NCBI GenBank assembly: GCA_020847425.1
Contig: JADLCC010000120.1
Coordinates: 1 to 40,578 of the forward strand
Direction of reading: 5' to 3'
DNA: 40,578 bases
DNA from: Saprospiraceae bacterium
GTDB taxonomy: Bacteria > Bacteroidota > Bacteroidia > Chitinophagales > Saprospiraceae
The position numbers were made by a program, and so were the translations under genes. The notes beneath the pieces are model-generated. The model was not told the DNA's origin and did no database searches. It saw only the letters and a list, made by a program, of their open reading frames with translations. This document shows, one piece after another, positions 26,707 to 35,298 of this stretch; the stretch's first letter is position 1, and each line of letters opens with the position of its first letter.

Positions 26707-27573
26707 CTACTCTTTAATCTGCCCCAAAAGGCTGAAAGCAGCATCTCTTCTAGGATGATTGCCATTCCCAACAATACTCTCCAACGCTGCCCTTGCCGAC
26801 TCATCTTTGCCTTGCATCACAAATGCCAGTGCAAGTAGCCAATCTGCCTCATCAACTACTTTCCGGTCTCCCTGTCGCAACGGGAACAAGGCCTCCATTG
26901 CCGAAGCGGGTCGATGCAATTGAAGTAAGCAAGCCGCCCGGACCAATTCTGCCGAAGGTGTGGCTCCCTTGTCGGCAATCAGCCCTTCCAGGGTGCTGTA
27001 GTATTTATTGAAATCGCGTGCTTCCCAGTATTTATTCAGAACCGCCATGTTCATAAATGCGTAAGGGGAATAATTGGACAAAAAAGAGTCCGCGAGAGCG
27101 ATTCCCGCAGTCGGCAAGATCTCCTGAGCCGGCATGCTTCTGAATACCGGAGCTGTGGGGCCAGATATCGGATCAGGTCCGCGGGCAATGGGTTGCCGGG
27201 AAAGATCCCGAGGATTTTCCCTGGAAGGAGCCGGGGCCGGATTTTCTTTACTTTTCTCCCAGGGCTCGATTAGTTGATTATTCGGCGGAGCCTCCGGCTC
27301 ATGCTTGTACATTTTCCACCATACCAGCCCACCAATTCCCAATACACCTGCACATACCCAAATTGCAATCCACCACCGCCGCCGCCCGGCCCTTCTCCGC
27401 AACACCCCCTCCACCTGCCGCGACATCCCGACCCGCCGCAAGGCCTGCCAGGCGGGGCGCAATTGCTCCATCTCGGCCCGCAGATCCGGGTTTTCAGCCA
27501 GATCCCGCTCGAATCGGGCCCGCTCGGCCTCGGTCAATTCGTTGTTCAGATAGGCTTCTATATCAGGACGCAT
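26707..27573 (-). CDS. Membrane anti-sigma-like protein with helical repeat tail
   Basis: I use the ATG at 27573 (MRPDIEAYLNNELTEAERA), which overlaps the last 11 bases of the sigma gene; this gives 288 aa. The N-terminal ~70 residues (IEAYLNNELTEAERARFERDLAENPDL) are a typical zinc-less anti-sigma cytoplasmic domain. A single membrane helix follows (~WWIAIWVCAGVLGIGGLVWW, residues ~66-85). A Pro-rich linker then leads to a TPR-like periplasmic tail (~165-288; YWEARDFNKYYSTLEGLIAD, ADWLLALAFVMQGKDESARAALE). It probably holds the sigma factor at the membrane. Gene overlap implies coupled translation with the sigma factor, and the CHAT gene follows 33 bases later. Confidence 0.85.
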   Translation of the reverse strand: MRPDIEAYLNNELTEAERARFERDLAENPDLRAEMEQLRPAWQALRRVGMSRQVEGVLRRRAGRRRWWIAIWVCAGVLGIGGLVWWKMYKHEPEAPPNNQLIEPWEKSKENPAPAPSRENPRDLSRQPIARGPDPISGPTAPVFRSMPAQEILPTAGIALADSFLSNYSPYAFMNMAVLNKYWEARDFNKYYSTLEGLIADKGATPSAELVRAACLLQLHRPASAMEALFPLRQGDRKVVDEADWLLALAFVMQGKDESARAALESIVGNGNHPRRDAAFSLLGQIKE

Positions 27574-28264
27574 GTTGTTTTTGTTTCCAGTTTTCGGCAA
27601 TAGTGCTCAGTTTTTTCATACACTGGTAACGGGTCGATTTGAGCGAGTCCAACGATTTATAGGCGGTCATCTGCCGGTCGATCTGTTCCTGGTCGGAATA
27701 CCCCTCGAGGTACTTCAGGCGCACCAGGTCGCTACAGGGAGCACCCAGTTTTTTCAGCCAGCACCCGATCAGCTCGGCCTGTTCCTTCCGGTGCATTTTC
27801 CGGATCCAGTCATCATCCGGCAGGTCTATATCGGGATCAAGGGATACCGTTTGACGCCTCGAGTTTTTCCGCAACTCATTCGCCAGCAAATTCCGGCAAA
27901 CGGCTACCAGGTACGTCGTGGGCTGCGACCGTGCGGGATCGAATTCGCCATCGGCAATCTTTTCCAATACAAGAATTCCGGCATCGTGCAGCAGGTTGTC
28001 CACCAGTTCGCGTGACATCCCGCTTTCCCGCACCATCCGCCGTACCAAAGCCTCCGTTTTGGCAAAAAGATACTCGATGGCCGCGCTGTCCCTGCGGCGC
28101 AGGCCGTCCAACAGCACGCCTGGGTCGGCATACCGTCCCGGCTTGCCGGAGAACCATTTTTTGATGGTTTGGGAAAAATTCTGGTTCAAAGCGTCTTCCG
28201 GTTTATTGTCAAAAAGCGTTGTAAGGTAAAGAACAGCCCGTAAAATCAAAATCTTAATTCCCAA
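27563..28264 (-). CDS. ECF-type RNA polymerase sigma factor
   Basis: About 233 aa from a TTG at 28264; no ATG lies before the conserved core, so the start is uncertain. Region 2 spans ~60-135 (AIEYLFAKTEALVRRMVRES, DNLLHDAGILVLEKIADGEF, TYLVAVCRNLLANELRKNSRR) and region 4 ~165-225 (LGAPCSDLVRLKYLEGYSDQE, STRYQCMKKL). The region 4 helix-turn-helix departs from consensus. It heads an operon with the anti-sigma-like and CHAT genes. The divergent ABC exporter starts 28 bases away. A TACCTTAC motif at about 28221-28228 (minus) resembles a -7 box and, if used, would put the true start further in. Confidence 0.85.
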   Translation of the reverse strand: MGIKILILRAVLYLTTLFDNKPEDALNQNFSQTIKKWFSGKPGRYADPGVLLDGLRRRDSAAIEYLFAKTEALVRRMVRESGMSRELVDNLLHDAGILVLEKIADGEFDPARSQPTTYLVAVCRNLLANELRKNSRRQTVSLDPDIDLPDDDWIRKMHRKEQAELIGCWLKKLGAPCSDLVRLKYLEGYSDQEQIDRQMTAYKSLDSLKSTRYQCMKKLSTIAENWKQKQHAS

Positions 28265-28277
28265 ATCGCATTTCCCC

Positions 28278-28285
28278 TACCTTTG
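28278..28285 (+). promoter_or_regulatory. Bacteroidota -7 promoter element (TACCTTTG) before the ABC exporter
   Basis: The motif matches TAnnTTTG and lies only 6 bases before the ATG at 28292. Transcription would begin at or next to the start codon, giving a leaderless or nearly leaderless mRNA. No clear -33 TTG is seen, so the call is moderate. Confidence 0.55.
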
Positions 28286-28291
28286 CCCCCC

Positions 28292-30106
28292 ATGTTTCGA
28301 CTCCTGCGTTATTTCAAACCCTTTCGGAAACTACTGGCCTTGTCGGTGCTCTGCAACCTGCTGATGTCGCTGTTCATGGTGGTCAGCATACCGGTTTTGC
28401 AGCCTTTTTTGCAAATCCTGTTCAGCACAGGCGAGGCGCAGCCGCTGCCCGAACCGGCCGTAAAAGCCAGTGGTTTTCAAGGCCTTGAACAACAGGTAAA
28501 TGCCTTTTTTTCCAACCTGATCCGGGAGCACGGCCGCGAAGAGGCGCTGCTGATCGTCTGCGGCTTTTTGATCCTGACCTTTTTTGGCAAAAACCTGTTC
28601 CGCTACCTCTCGCTGTATTTCCTGGCGCCGGTGCGCAACGGCATCGTGCGCAACCTGCGGCAAAAACTGGTGGGCAAAATCCTGGACCTGCCGCTTTCCT
28701 ACTTCTCTGAAGCCCGCAAAGGCGACCTCATGAGCCGCATCTCGGCGGATGTGCAGGAAATCGATTTCAGCATCATCGGGGTGGTCGAATCCATGGCCCG
28801 GGAGCCGATCGTGATCCTGGGCAGCCTGACCTTCATGGTCTATGTGTCGCCGCAACTACTGGTTTTTGTGTTCGGGTTAATGTTGTTTTCCGCCCTGATT
28901 ATCGGCGGCCTGGGGCGGTCGCTGCGGCGGCAATCGGGCGAGGTCCAGACCCGTCTGGGCCTCATCGGCGCCATGGTCGAGGAAACCCTCGGCGGACTGC
29001 GCATCATCAAGGGTTTCAATGCCGAGCAGTGGCAACTGGAGCGCTTCGGCCGCGAAAACAGCCGCTACGCCAGCACGACCACCCGGCTCAACCGCCGCAA
29101 AGACCTGGCCTCGCCCCTGTCCGAGTTTTTGGGCATCGGCGCCGTGTCGGTGTTGCTGTGGTTTGGTGCCAAACAAGTGTTTGCCGGCGAGATCACAGCA
29201 GCCACCTTTATTACGTTTTTATACGCTTTTTATAACATTATCGAGCCGGCCAAGCAACTGAGCAGCGCCTCCTACAGCATCCGCAAAGGCCTTGGCGCGC
29301 TGGAGCGCGTGGAGGCAGTACTGGACGCGCCGGTGTCGATCCGCGACGAGCCCGACGCGCGGCCTGTTCCGGCGTTTCGCGACAAAGTAGAGTTTCGAAA
29401 CGTGTCGTTCCGGTACCAAAATGCCGAGCGCGCGGCCTTGCACCAGGTCAACCTCAGCATCCCACACGGCAAAATAGTGGCCCTGGTAGGCGCTTCCGGA
29501 GCCGGGAAAAGCACCATTGCCGACCTCTTGCCCCGGTTTTACGACGTGACCGAAGGAGAAATTTACCTCGACGGTACCGATATCCGCCAGTTGCGGCTGC
29601 GCGAACTGCGGGCCCTCATGGGCATCGTGAGTCAGGAGGCTATTTTGTTCAACGATACCGTGCGCAACAACATCGCCTTCGGCAACGAACAGGCCTCGGC
29701 AGCCGATATCGAAGCCGCCGCCCGGGCCGCCAACGCGCACGACTTTATCTCCGCCATGCCCGAGGGCTACGATACCAATATCGGCGACCGTGGCTCCAAA
29801 CTCAGCGGCGGGCAGCGGCAACGCCTGACCATTGCCCGGGCCCTGCTCAAAAATCCGCCCATCCTTATCCTGGATGAAGCAACCTCGGCGCTCGACAGCG
29901 AGTCAGAGCAACTGGTACAGGCTGCGCTCGACCGACTTTTGCAAAACCGCACCGCCCTGGTCATCGCCCACCGCCTGAGTACGGTGCAGCACGCCGACGA
30001 AATCCTCGTGCTGGAGGCCGGCATGATCGTAGAGCGGGGCACCCACGCCGAATTGCTGGCCAAGGGTGGTATTTACCGCAAACTGGTCGAATTGCAGGCC
30101 TTGTAA
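28292..30106 (+). CDS. MsbA-type ABC transporter, fused permease and ATPase
   Basis: I start at the ATG at 28292 (MFRLLRYFKPFRKLLALSVL), giving 604 aa. Residues ~1-310 hold the six-helix exporter transmembrane domain. The nucleotide-binding domain (~350-600) has Walker A GASGAGKST, Q-loop VSQEAILFND, signature LSGGQRQRLTIARALL, Walker B ILILDEATSALD and the switch His in IAHRLSTVQHADE. Such half-transporters form homodimers in the inner membrane and export lipid A precursors, lipids or drugs; the substrate cannot be deduced. It is divergent from the sigma factor gene. No strong terminator is evident after it. Confidence 0.92.
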   Translation: MFRLLRYFKPFRKLLALSVLCNLLMSLFMVVSIPVLQPFLQILFSTGEAQPLPEPAVKASGFQGLEQQVNAFFSNLIREHGREEALLIVCGFLILTFFGKNLFRYLSLYFLAPVRNGIVRNLRQKLVGKILDLPLSYFSEARKGDLMSRISADVQEIDFSIIGVVESMAREPIVILGSLTFMVYVSPQLLVFVFGLMLFSALIIGGLGRSLRRQSGEVQTRLGLIGAMVEETLGGLRIIKGFNAEQWQLERFGRENSRYASTTTRLNRRKDLASPLSEFLGIGAVSVLLWFGAKQVFAGEITAATFITFLYAFYNIIEPAKQLSSASYSIRKGLGALERVEAVLDAPVSIRDEPDARPVPAFRDKVEFRNVSFRYQNAERAALHQVNLSIPHGKIVALVGASGAGKSTIADLLPRFYDVTEGEIYLDGTDIRQLRLRELRALMGIVSQEAILFNDTVRNNIAFGNEQASAADIEAAARAANAHDFISAMPEGYDTNIGDRGSKLSGGQRQRLTIARALLKNPPILILDEATSALDSESEQLVQAALDRLLQNRTALVIAHRLSTVQHADEILVLEAGMIVERGTHAELLAKGGIYRKLVELQAL

Positions 30107-30224
30107 CACCCATTTTGCCAGCACAGCCCCTCCGTTCCTACAGCGGTATGCTACGTAGATGGATAATTTAATCCTTTCCTAAATTTGCCCTCTGGGGCAG
30201 GCGCATTTTCAGGAAAAAGCGGCG

Positions 30225-30232
30225 TACCTTTG
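30225..30232 (+). promoter_or_regulatory. Probable -7 promoter element (TACCTTTG) for the T9SS gene
   Basis: Exact match to TAnnTTTG, 64 bases before the start codon at 30297. A second similar motif, TAAATTTG, lies at 30180-30187. Either could direct transcription of the T9SS gene. Confidence 0.55.
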
Positions 30233-30296
30233 AAGCAAATCATACTATTGAAGAAACTTTTAATCGCGCTTGCGCCATTTTAGCATCAACAATCCG

Positions 30297-31472
30297 ATGA
30301 AACGAATGTTATTGGCCGTATTCTCTGCCCTGTGCTTTCATGCCACTGCCCAAATTACCGTCACTGCAGCCACCTTTCCCGCGGCCGGTGATACCTTTCG
30401 CCATGCCTTCGACCTGGCCCCTGGCGGCGCCAATTTCCTGAGCCCTCCAGGAGGTAGTCAGGTGTGGGATTTTTCAAACCTTGGGTTTGAAGAAACCACC
30501 GAAACGGTGTATCAAAACGCCAACAAAGGAGCCAACTTCTCCAGTTTCCCGGGCGCCGAACTTGTCGTGATCAGCAACACCGGCGAAACGTACTACAACG
30601 TCACGAACAACAAGGTCGAACTGATGGGCTATTCCGGAAGCGACCCGGCCAATTTGGGGGTCAATGTGTTGGCTAAATTCGGCCCGGCGATCATCGAACG
30701 CCGCTCACCGCTGAACTTTTTCGATATTAACCAGCAAACGTCCGACCTGACTTTGCCGTTTTCGACCGAAGATTTGCCGCCGCAGTTCGACAGCCTCCTG
30801 TCTAATGTACCGGGTGCTAATTTTGTCGACTCCATCCGCGTGCGTATTAATTTTCAACGCCTGAGCGTAATGGACGGCTGGGGAAGTCTCAAGATTCCCA
30901 ACCTTAGCACCGCTGCTCAGGTCTTGCGCGAAAAACGCCAGGAATATACGACCACCTCTATGGACGTACACGTCGGTTTGCCGGCCCCTTTCGGCGGCTG
31001 GTTTGATATTGCTACGTTTTTCCCCGCTGGCGGAGGACCTTTCGGCGATTTCCTGGGCATCGATACGACTGTCACGTACCGCTACCAGAGCAATATCGAC
31101 AAAGAAGAACTGGCCGTAGTGACGGTTAGCAATGACCAATCCACGGTTGAAACCGTTCGATTCAAAAATATCGACGCCGTTACCTCCAGCCCCGAAGAAG
31201 ACGCTCCCGGTACTGCCGGCGTACAAGCCTTCCCGAACCCGGCCGTTCAATGGGTGCGCTTCGATTGTACCAACCTGCCCTCTGACCAGTACACCCTCAA
31301 GATTTTCAATATCGTCGGGAAAGTCGTTTGGAAAGACAATTTCAACATGGCCGGCAACCGCTCCATCCGGGTCGATTTGGATGATTTCAAAAAAGGCACC
31401 TACCTGTACAGCCTGGTCAATGAAGAAGGCACCATCATTGGCACCAAGCGGCTGGTGGTTGTAAAGCCCTGA
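30297..31472 (+). CDS. T9SS type A sorting domain protein
   Basis: From the ATG at 30297 the product has 391 aa and a signal peptide (MKRMLLAVFSALCFHATAQ). The central ~290 residues are beta-rich and not recognised (SQVWDFSNLGFEETTETVYQ, YNVTNNKVELMGYSG). The last ~80 residues are a T9SS type A sorting domain (VQAFPNPAVQWVRFDCTNLP ... GTYLYSLVNEEGTIIGTKRLVVVKP). It is expected to be exported and attached or released at the outer surface. A strong terminator follows at 31523-31554. Function unknown. Confidence 0.9.
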   Translation: MKRMLLAVFSALCFHATAQITVTAATFPAAGDTFRHAFDLAPGGANFLSPPGGSQVWDFSNLGFEETTETVYQNANKGANFSSFPGAELVVISNTGETYYNVTNNKVELMGYSGSDPANLGVNVLAKFGPAIIERRSPLNFFDINQQTSDLTLPFSTEDLPPQFDSLLSNVPGANFVDSIRVRINFQRLSVMDGWGSLKIPNLSTAAQVLREKRQEYTTTSMDVHVGLPAPFGGWFDIATFFPAGGGPFGDFLGIDTTVTYRYQSNIDKEELAVVTVSNDQSTVETVRFKNIDAVTSSPEEDAPGTAGVQAFPNPAVQWVRFDCTNLPSDQYTLKIFNIVGKVVWKDNFNMAGNRSIRVDLDDFKKGTYLYSLVNEEGTIIGTKRLVVVKP

Positions 31473-31522
31473 TTGTTAAGCCAGACCACAACATATTTAT
31501 CGCAGGGCTTCAAAGCCAGCGC

Positions 31523-31554
31523 AAAAAAGTCATCCGACTCCGGATGACTTTTTT
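31523..31554. terminator. Bidirectional-looking rho-independent terminator
   Basis: AAAAAAGTCATCCG and CGGATGACTTTTTT pair perfectly over 14 bases around an ACTC loop. The T-run follows on the plus strand and A-run precedes it, so it could stop transcription both ways. It separates the T9SS gene from the LuxR-type gene, whose ATG is 12 bases on. Confidence 0.92.
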
Positions 31555-31566
31555 GATTTTTGCTCC

Positions 31567-32076
31567 ATGCTCAACACACCACGCACAAGCGCCTCAAGGG
31601 CCCGCTGGGCTTTTGTCCTGTACGGACTGGCCTTGGGCTTGCTGCTCGCGGCCCTGCAAGTGGCCCGCTACCGCTGGCTCCTCCTGCACCAGGCGCAGGA
31701 ATGGTACTTTGGGCTGATCGCCTTGTTGTTCACGGTAGTGGGCATCTGGGCCGGCCACCGCTGGCGTAGTGGGCGCAACAGCGCGGTACAAACACCTGTT
31801 GCCCTGGCGCCACCGCCGGCCGACACCTTATCCGGAGCAGAATTAGAGCAAGCCCTCCAAGACCTGGGCCTGACCAGTCGCGAATACGAGGTGCTGCAAT
31901 TGATCGCCGGCGGGCTGAGCAACCAGGAAATCGCCGGCCGGCTGTTTGTGTCGCTCAACACAGTAAAAACCCACACTTCCAACCTGTTTGCCAAACTCGA
32001 CGTGCAGCGCCGCACCCAGGCCGTACAAAAAGCGCAGGCCCTGGGCTTGTTGCCAACGGCTCACCCAAAAGTATGA
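31567..32076 (+). CDS. Membrane-anchored LuxR-type helix-turn-helix regulator
   Basis: A 169-aa protein. Two hydrophobic segments ([20 protein letters not shown], ~14-33, and [18 protein letters not shown], ~46-63) form a membrane anchor. After a Pro/Ala linker comes a full GerE/LuxR helix-turn-helix (~100-162; [40 protein letters not shown]). Membrane-bound DNA-binding proteins of this form are seen in Bacteroidota, often beside DUF4199 proteins. The DUF4199 gene follows 99 bases later and may be its target or partner. No receiver domain is present. Confidence 0.9.
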   Translation: MLNTPRTSASRARWAFVLYGLALGLLLAALQVARYRWLLLHQAQEWYFGLIALLFTVVGIWAGHRWRSGRNSAVQTPVALAPPPADTLSGAELEQALQDLGLTSREYEVLQLIAGGLSNQEIAGRLFVSLNTVKTHTSNLFAKLDVQRRTQAVQKAQALGLLPTAHPKV

Positions 32077-32175
32077 TTTCCGCCTGGCGGCGCCCAAATC
32101 ACCCGAAAGTATGGGGGCATTTGCCTGTATTGGGACTTGTTTTGCGCAGCATTTTCACAAAAAAAAGAACTGCAC

Positions 32176-32691
32176 ATGAAACAAATCGTCCTGCGCTACG
32201 GCCTTATTTCAGGCATCATCGGCGCCCTGCTCATGCTTGCCATGACCTCGTACATGCAAAACGACCCCACCCGATTCACCAACGCCGAGTATGCCGGCAT
32301 GGCCGGTATTATCCTGAGCATGATCGTCGTTTATTTTGGGGTTCGGGCTTACCGCGACCAGGTAGGCACCGGCCCGTTTTCGTTTTTTCAGGGCTTTCAG
32401 GTCGGCCTGTTTATCACCTTGATTTCCAGCGTGTTTTATGTGGTCACCTGGATGATCGTGTACCACACGATGATGCCCGATTTTATGGACAAATTCATGG
32501 AATATTCTTTGAACAAAATGAAGGAAGCCGGGGCATCCAGCGCAGAAATTGCAGAAAAAACGGCAGACATGAAGGAGTACAAGGAACTGTACAAAAACCC
32601 GTTGATCGCAGCGGCCATCACCATGATAGAGCCCTTTCCGATCGGGCTGGTGATTACCCTGGTATCGGCCGCTTTGTTGCGGAGGGCCTGA
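32176..32691 (+). CDS. DUF4199 family membrane protein
   Basis: Starting at the ATG at 32176 the product has 171 aa. Four hydrophobic segments are visible: YGLISGIIGALLMLAMTSYM, YAGMAGIILSMIVVYFGVRA, GFQVGLFITLISSVFYVVTW and a C-terminal IGLVITLVSAALL. A charged helical loop (KEAGASSAEIAEKTADMKE) lies between the third and fourth. This pattern and FFQGFQVGLFITLI match DUF4199, a Bacteroidota inner-membrane family of unknown function. The upstream LuxR-type membrane regulator is a likely functional neighbour. Confidence 0.85.
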   Translation: MKQIVLRYGLISGIIGALLMLAMTSYMQNDPTRFTNAEYAGMAGIILSMIVVYFGVRAYRDQVGTGPFSFFQGFQVGLFITLISSVFYVVTWMIVYHTMMPDFMDKFMEYSLNKMKEAGASSAEIAEKTADMKEYKELYKNPLIAAAITMIEPFPIGLVITLVSAALLRRA

Positions 32692-32858
32692 GAGATTGTT
32701 AAAATGGGTTAAAGGCTGTTAGAGAAAGGTGAATGTCGGCGGGCATTTGCCTTTCCCTGTTGGTCGAATGCAACCAGATGGATAATCTTGTTGTCGATTC
32801 GTCAAACTGGAGTGCACAACATCACCATCTGAACAATCCAACCCACAACTTATTTGCT

Positions 32859-33473
32859 ATGCGTACCAAATTCAGCCTTCTGACGATTGCCCTTTTCCTG
32901 AGTATTTTTTCTGCCCAGGCTCAACATGAAGAAACCGTACTGGGCAGCCGCAGCCTCGGCTTTTCCGGCATCTGGGGCGGCTCCCGGCACCAACTCACCC
33001 GCTTTGGCAATACCAACAACTACGTTCACGGCTGGCAATTCGGGCTGGAGTTTGGCAAAGCCCTGCTCGTCAACTTCGGCGGCTACAACCTCCACGATGA
33101 TATTTTGTGGAACAACCAGCCTTCTCAGCGCTTCGACATGAACTGGCGCTCTTTCGGGCTGGGCTACGGCTTCCAGAATTTCCGGGCCGTACACCCCATG
33201 ATCAACGTCGATGCCGGCCGCGGCAAGGTCAAACTCGCCGGCGAAGGAGAAGACCGCGTGTTTGTGATCCAGCCTTCTGCCGGGGTCGAAATCAATGTTT
33301 TCCGCTGGTTTCACGTTGGCATCGAAGGTGGCTACCGCTTTGTAACCGACAGCGACCTGGCCAGCATCAGCGACGAACAACTGTCGGGCGCCTACGGACA
33401 GGTCAGCCTGAAATTTGGTTTCTCCTGGGGCCGGTACCGCCAGGGCAACCACCACCATCGGGACGACGACTAA
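32859..33473 (+). CDS. Exported outer-membrane-like protein
   Basis: I start at the ATG at 32859, where a signal peptide begins (MRTKFSLLTIALFLSIFSAQAQ); the product has 204 aa. The mature part has alternating aromatic beta strands (YVHGWQFGLEFGKALLVNFG, FDMNWRSFGLGYGFQNF, GYRFVTDSDL, AYGQVSLKFGFSW) compatible with a small outer-membrane barrel. It ends in a His/Asp-rich tail (GNHHHRDDD) that might bind metal. No family name is certain. A terminator hairpin lies at 33514-33548. Confidence 0.7.
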   Translation: MRTKFSLLTIALFLSIFSAQAQHEETVLGSRSLGFSGIWGGSRHQLTRFGNTNNYVHGWQFGLEFGKALLVNFGGYNLHDDILWNNQPSQRFDMNWRSFGLGYGFQNFRAVHPMINVDAGRGKVKLAGEGEDRVFVIQPSAGVEINVFRWFHVGIEGGYRFVTDSDLASISDEQLSGAYGQVSLKFGFSWGRYRQGNHHHRDDD

Positions 33474-33513
33474 GGGACTCGTAGCCCAACACAACTACAC
33501 AACTACACAACCG

Positions 33514-33548
33514 CAGCGGGTGTGCCTTGTTACAGGGCGCACCCGCTG
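33514..33548 (+). terminator. Probable terminator hairpin
   Basis: CAGCGGGTGTGCC pairs with the sequence up to 33548 (13 bp, one G-U) around an 8-base loop, followed by TTGTTGTTGTG. It lies 40 bases after the stop at 33473. The U-run is interrupted, so efficiency is unclear. Confidence 0.6.
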
Positions 33549-33610
33549 TTGTTGTGTGCCAGCGCGCCGCGCCGCTTTTCTCTCCTGCCGCAACAGTCCC
33601 TAAAAAGGCT

Positions 33611-33618
33611 TATTTTTG
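33611..33618 (+). promoter_or_regulatory. -7 promoter element (TATTTTTG) for ornithine aminotransferase
   Basis: Matches TAnnTTTG and lies 83 bases before the chosen start codon at 33702. It sits after the preceding gene's terminator, so the aminotransferase gene is likely transcribed alone. Confidence 0.5.
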
Positions 33619-33701
33619 CAGCAAATTCCAACTACGCCAGCACACCACCACTTTCCGGCCCTGCCGGAGATTTGTTCACGTTCAATTACCTGTCCTCTCC
33701 A

Positions 33702-34952
33702 ATGGAAGTCCTGACCACCACCGCTTTTTCCGCCGCCGAATTAATGGAACTCGAAGACCGCTACAACGCGCACAACTACCACCCTATTCCGGTTGTGCTG
33801 GCACGCGGCCAGGGCGTTTATGTCTGGGATGTAGATAACAAGCGTTATTTCGATTTCCTTTCGGCCTACAGCGCAGTCAACCAGGGCCATTGCCACCCGC
33901 GGATCATCGGCGCACTGACCGACCAGGCCCAGCGCCTGACCCTGACTTCCCGGGCTTTTTACAACAACCTCCTGGGGCAATATGCCGAGTTTGTGACGCA
34001 GTATTTCGGCTACGAACGCATGCTGCCCATGAATACCGGCGTGGAGGCCGTAGAAACCGCCATCAAACTCTGCCGGAAATGGGCCTATCAGGTCAAAGGG
34101 GTGCCGGACGGCCAGGCGAAAATTATCTTTGTCGAAGGCAATTTCCACGGCCGCACCCTGAGCGCAATTTCCGCTTCCACCGACCCCAGCAGCCGCCGCA
34201 ATTTCGGTCCCTTTGTTCCGGGCCTCGAAACGGTGCCCTACAACGATATTCCGGCCCTGGCCGCCGCCCTGCAAGACCCCAACGTTGCCGGTTTCCTGGT
34301 AGAACCCATTCAGGGCGAAGCCGGCGTGTATGTGCCGGCCGACGATTATTTGCCGCAGGCATATGCCTTGTGCCAACAACACGGCGTGCTCTTTATTGCC
34401 GATGAAGTACAAACCGGCATCGCCCGAACCGGCAAACTGCTCTGCTGCGACCACTATGGCATCAAACCCGACATGCTGATCCTGGGTAAAGCCCTGAGCG
34501 GAGGCGTGCTCCCCGTGAGCGCCGTACTGAGCAGCCACGAAGTGATGCTCACCCTCAAACCCGGCGAACACGGCTCCACCTTCGGCGGCAATCCGCTGGC
34601 CTGTGCCGTGGCGATGGAAGCCCTGAAAGTGGTGGAAGAAGAGCGCCTTGCCGAAAATGCCGAACGGCAGGGCCAGGTGTTCCGCCAGCGTATGGAAGCC
34701 CTCCAACAACGCCGTCCCGACCTCATCCGGCAAGTGCGCGGCAAAGGCTTGCTCAATGCCGTGTTGATCAATGATTCGGAAGACAGCCATACCGCCTGGA
34801 ATATTTGCCTGGCGCTGGCCGACAAGGGCCTGCTGGCCAAACCCACCCACGGCAACATCATCCGCTTTGCGCCACCGCTGGTGATGAACGACCAGCAACT
34901 CGACGAATGCTGCGGCATTATCGAAAACGTGTTGTCGGTTTTTGAAAAATAA
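33702..34952 (+). CDS. rocD: Ornithine aminotransferase
   Basis: From the ATG at 33702 ([19 protein letters not shown]) the product has 416 aa, normal for the family. Ornithine aminotransferase motifs are strong: [90 protein letters not shown], the PLP lysine in [11 protein letters not shown], and [11 protein letters not shown]. The enzyme moves the delta-amino group of ornithine to 2-oxoglutarate, giving glutamate semialdehyde, and links arginine breakdown to proline and glutamate. The frame upstream of 33702 is not family-like. A MITE lies between its stop codon and its terminator. Confidence 0.95.
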   Translation: MEVLTTTAFSAAELMELEDRYNAHNYHPIPVVLARGQGVYVWDVDNKRYFDFLSAYSAVNQGHCHPRIIGALTDQAQRLTLTSRAFYNNLLGQYAEFVTQYFGYERMLPMNTGVEAVETAIKLCRKWAYQVKGVPDGQAKIIFVEGNFHGRTLSAISASTDPSSRRNFGPFVPGLETVPYNDIPALAAALQDPNVAGFLVEPIQGEAGVYVPADDYLPQAYALCQQHGVLFIADEVQTGIARTGKLLCCDHYGIKPDMLILGKALSGGVLPVSAVLSSHEVMLTLKPGEHGSTFGGNPLACAVAMEALKVVEEERLAENAERQGQVFRQRMEALQQRRPDLIRQVRGKGLLNAVLINDSEDSHTAWNICLALADKGLLAKPTHGNIIRFAPPLVMNDQQLDECCGIIENVLSVFEK

Positions 34953-34965
34953 AGGCTTGACGATC

Positions 34966-35133
34966 TTAGAAACCGTCTGAAAACCCCTAGCGGGCGATAA
35001 GGCGCATCTTTTGCCATCATACGGCAGCTGTTTTTTCGGCAATAGGACATGGCTATTCCCTCAAAAACGAGCCTTGTCTGATACCAAAATCTACACCTTC
35101 TCGCCTCGCAAGGGGTTTTCAGACGGTTTCTTA
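34966..35133. mobile_element. 162-bp MITE with ~33-bp inverted ends
   Basis: The element spans 34969-35130. Its ends, GAAACCGTCTGAAAACCCC and the mirrored GGGGTTTTCAGACGGTTTC, are inverted for 19 bases and continue imperfectly to about 33. A TTA (or CTTAG, because the flank is ambiguous) is repeated directly at both sides. There is no coding capacity. The short T-A type duplication would fit an IS5-family mobiliser, but the parent IS is not identified. It lies between the rocD stop and the palindromic terminator at 35151. Confidence 0.85.
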
Positions 35134-35150
35134 GGTTTACCAACCCACAA

Positions 35151-35189
35151 CCGGATGATTTTCGTACGAAAATCATCCGGTTTGTTTTT
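35151..35189 (+). terminator. Perfect-palindrome terminator of the aminotransferase gene
   Basis: A 30-base perfect palindrome (CCGGATGATTTTCGT and its reverse complement, 35151-35180) is followed by TTTGTTTTT. Removing the MITE would place it 33 bases after the rocD stop codon, a normal distance. Confidence 0.85.
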
Positions 35190-35237
35190 ATACCCGCATC
35201 GGCGACTGGCAGGTTTTTTGTTTCTTATTTTTTAAAC

Positions 35238-35255
35238 TTTCAAAATATTTTGAAA
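35238..35255. promoter_or_regulatory. 18-base perfect palindrome upstream of the DCC protein gene
   Basis: TTTCAAAATATTTTGAAA is a perfect AT-rich palindrome 43 bases before the ATG at 35299. A near-consensus -7 box, TAAACTTG, lies downstream of it at about 35272-35279. It could be an operator for a dimeric regulator or simply part of an AT-rich promoter. Confidence 0.45.
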
Positions 35256-35298
35256 ATTCAAAAAATGAAAGTAAACTTGTTCCCTAAAACCAGCTGTC

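Noticed and set aside
34969-35130. Resemblance of CCGTCTGAA in the MITE ends to the neisserial DNA uptake sequence
   Set aside because: All other evidence points to Bacteroidota. The match is partial, occurs only in the element ends, and is explained by the inverted repeat.
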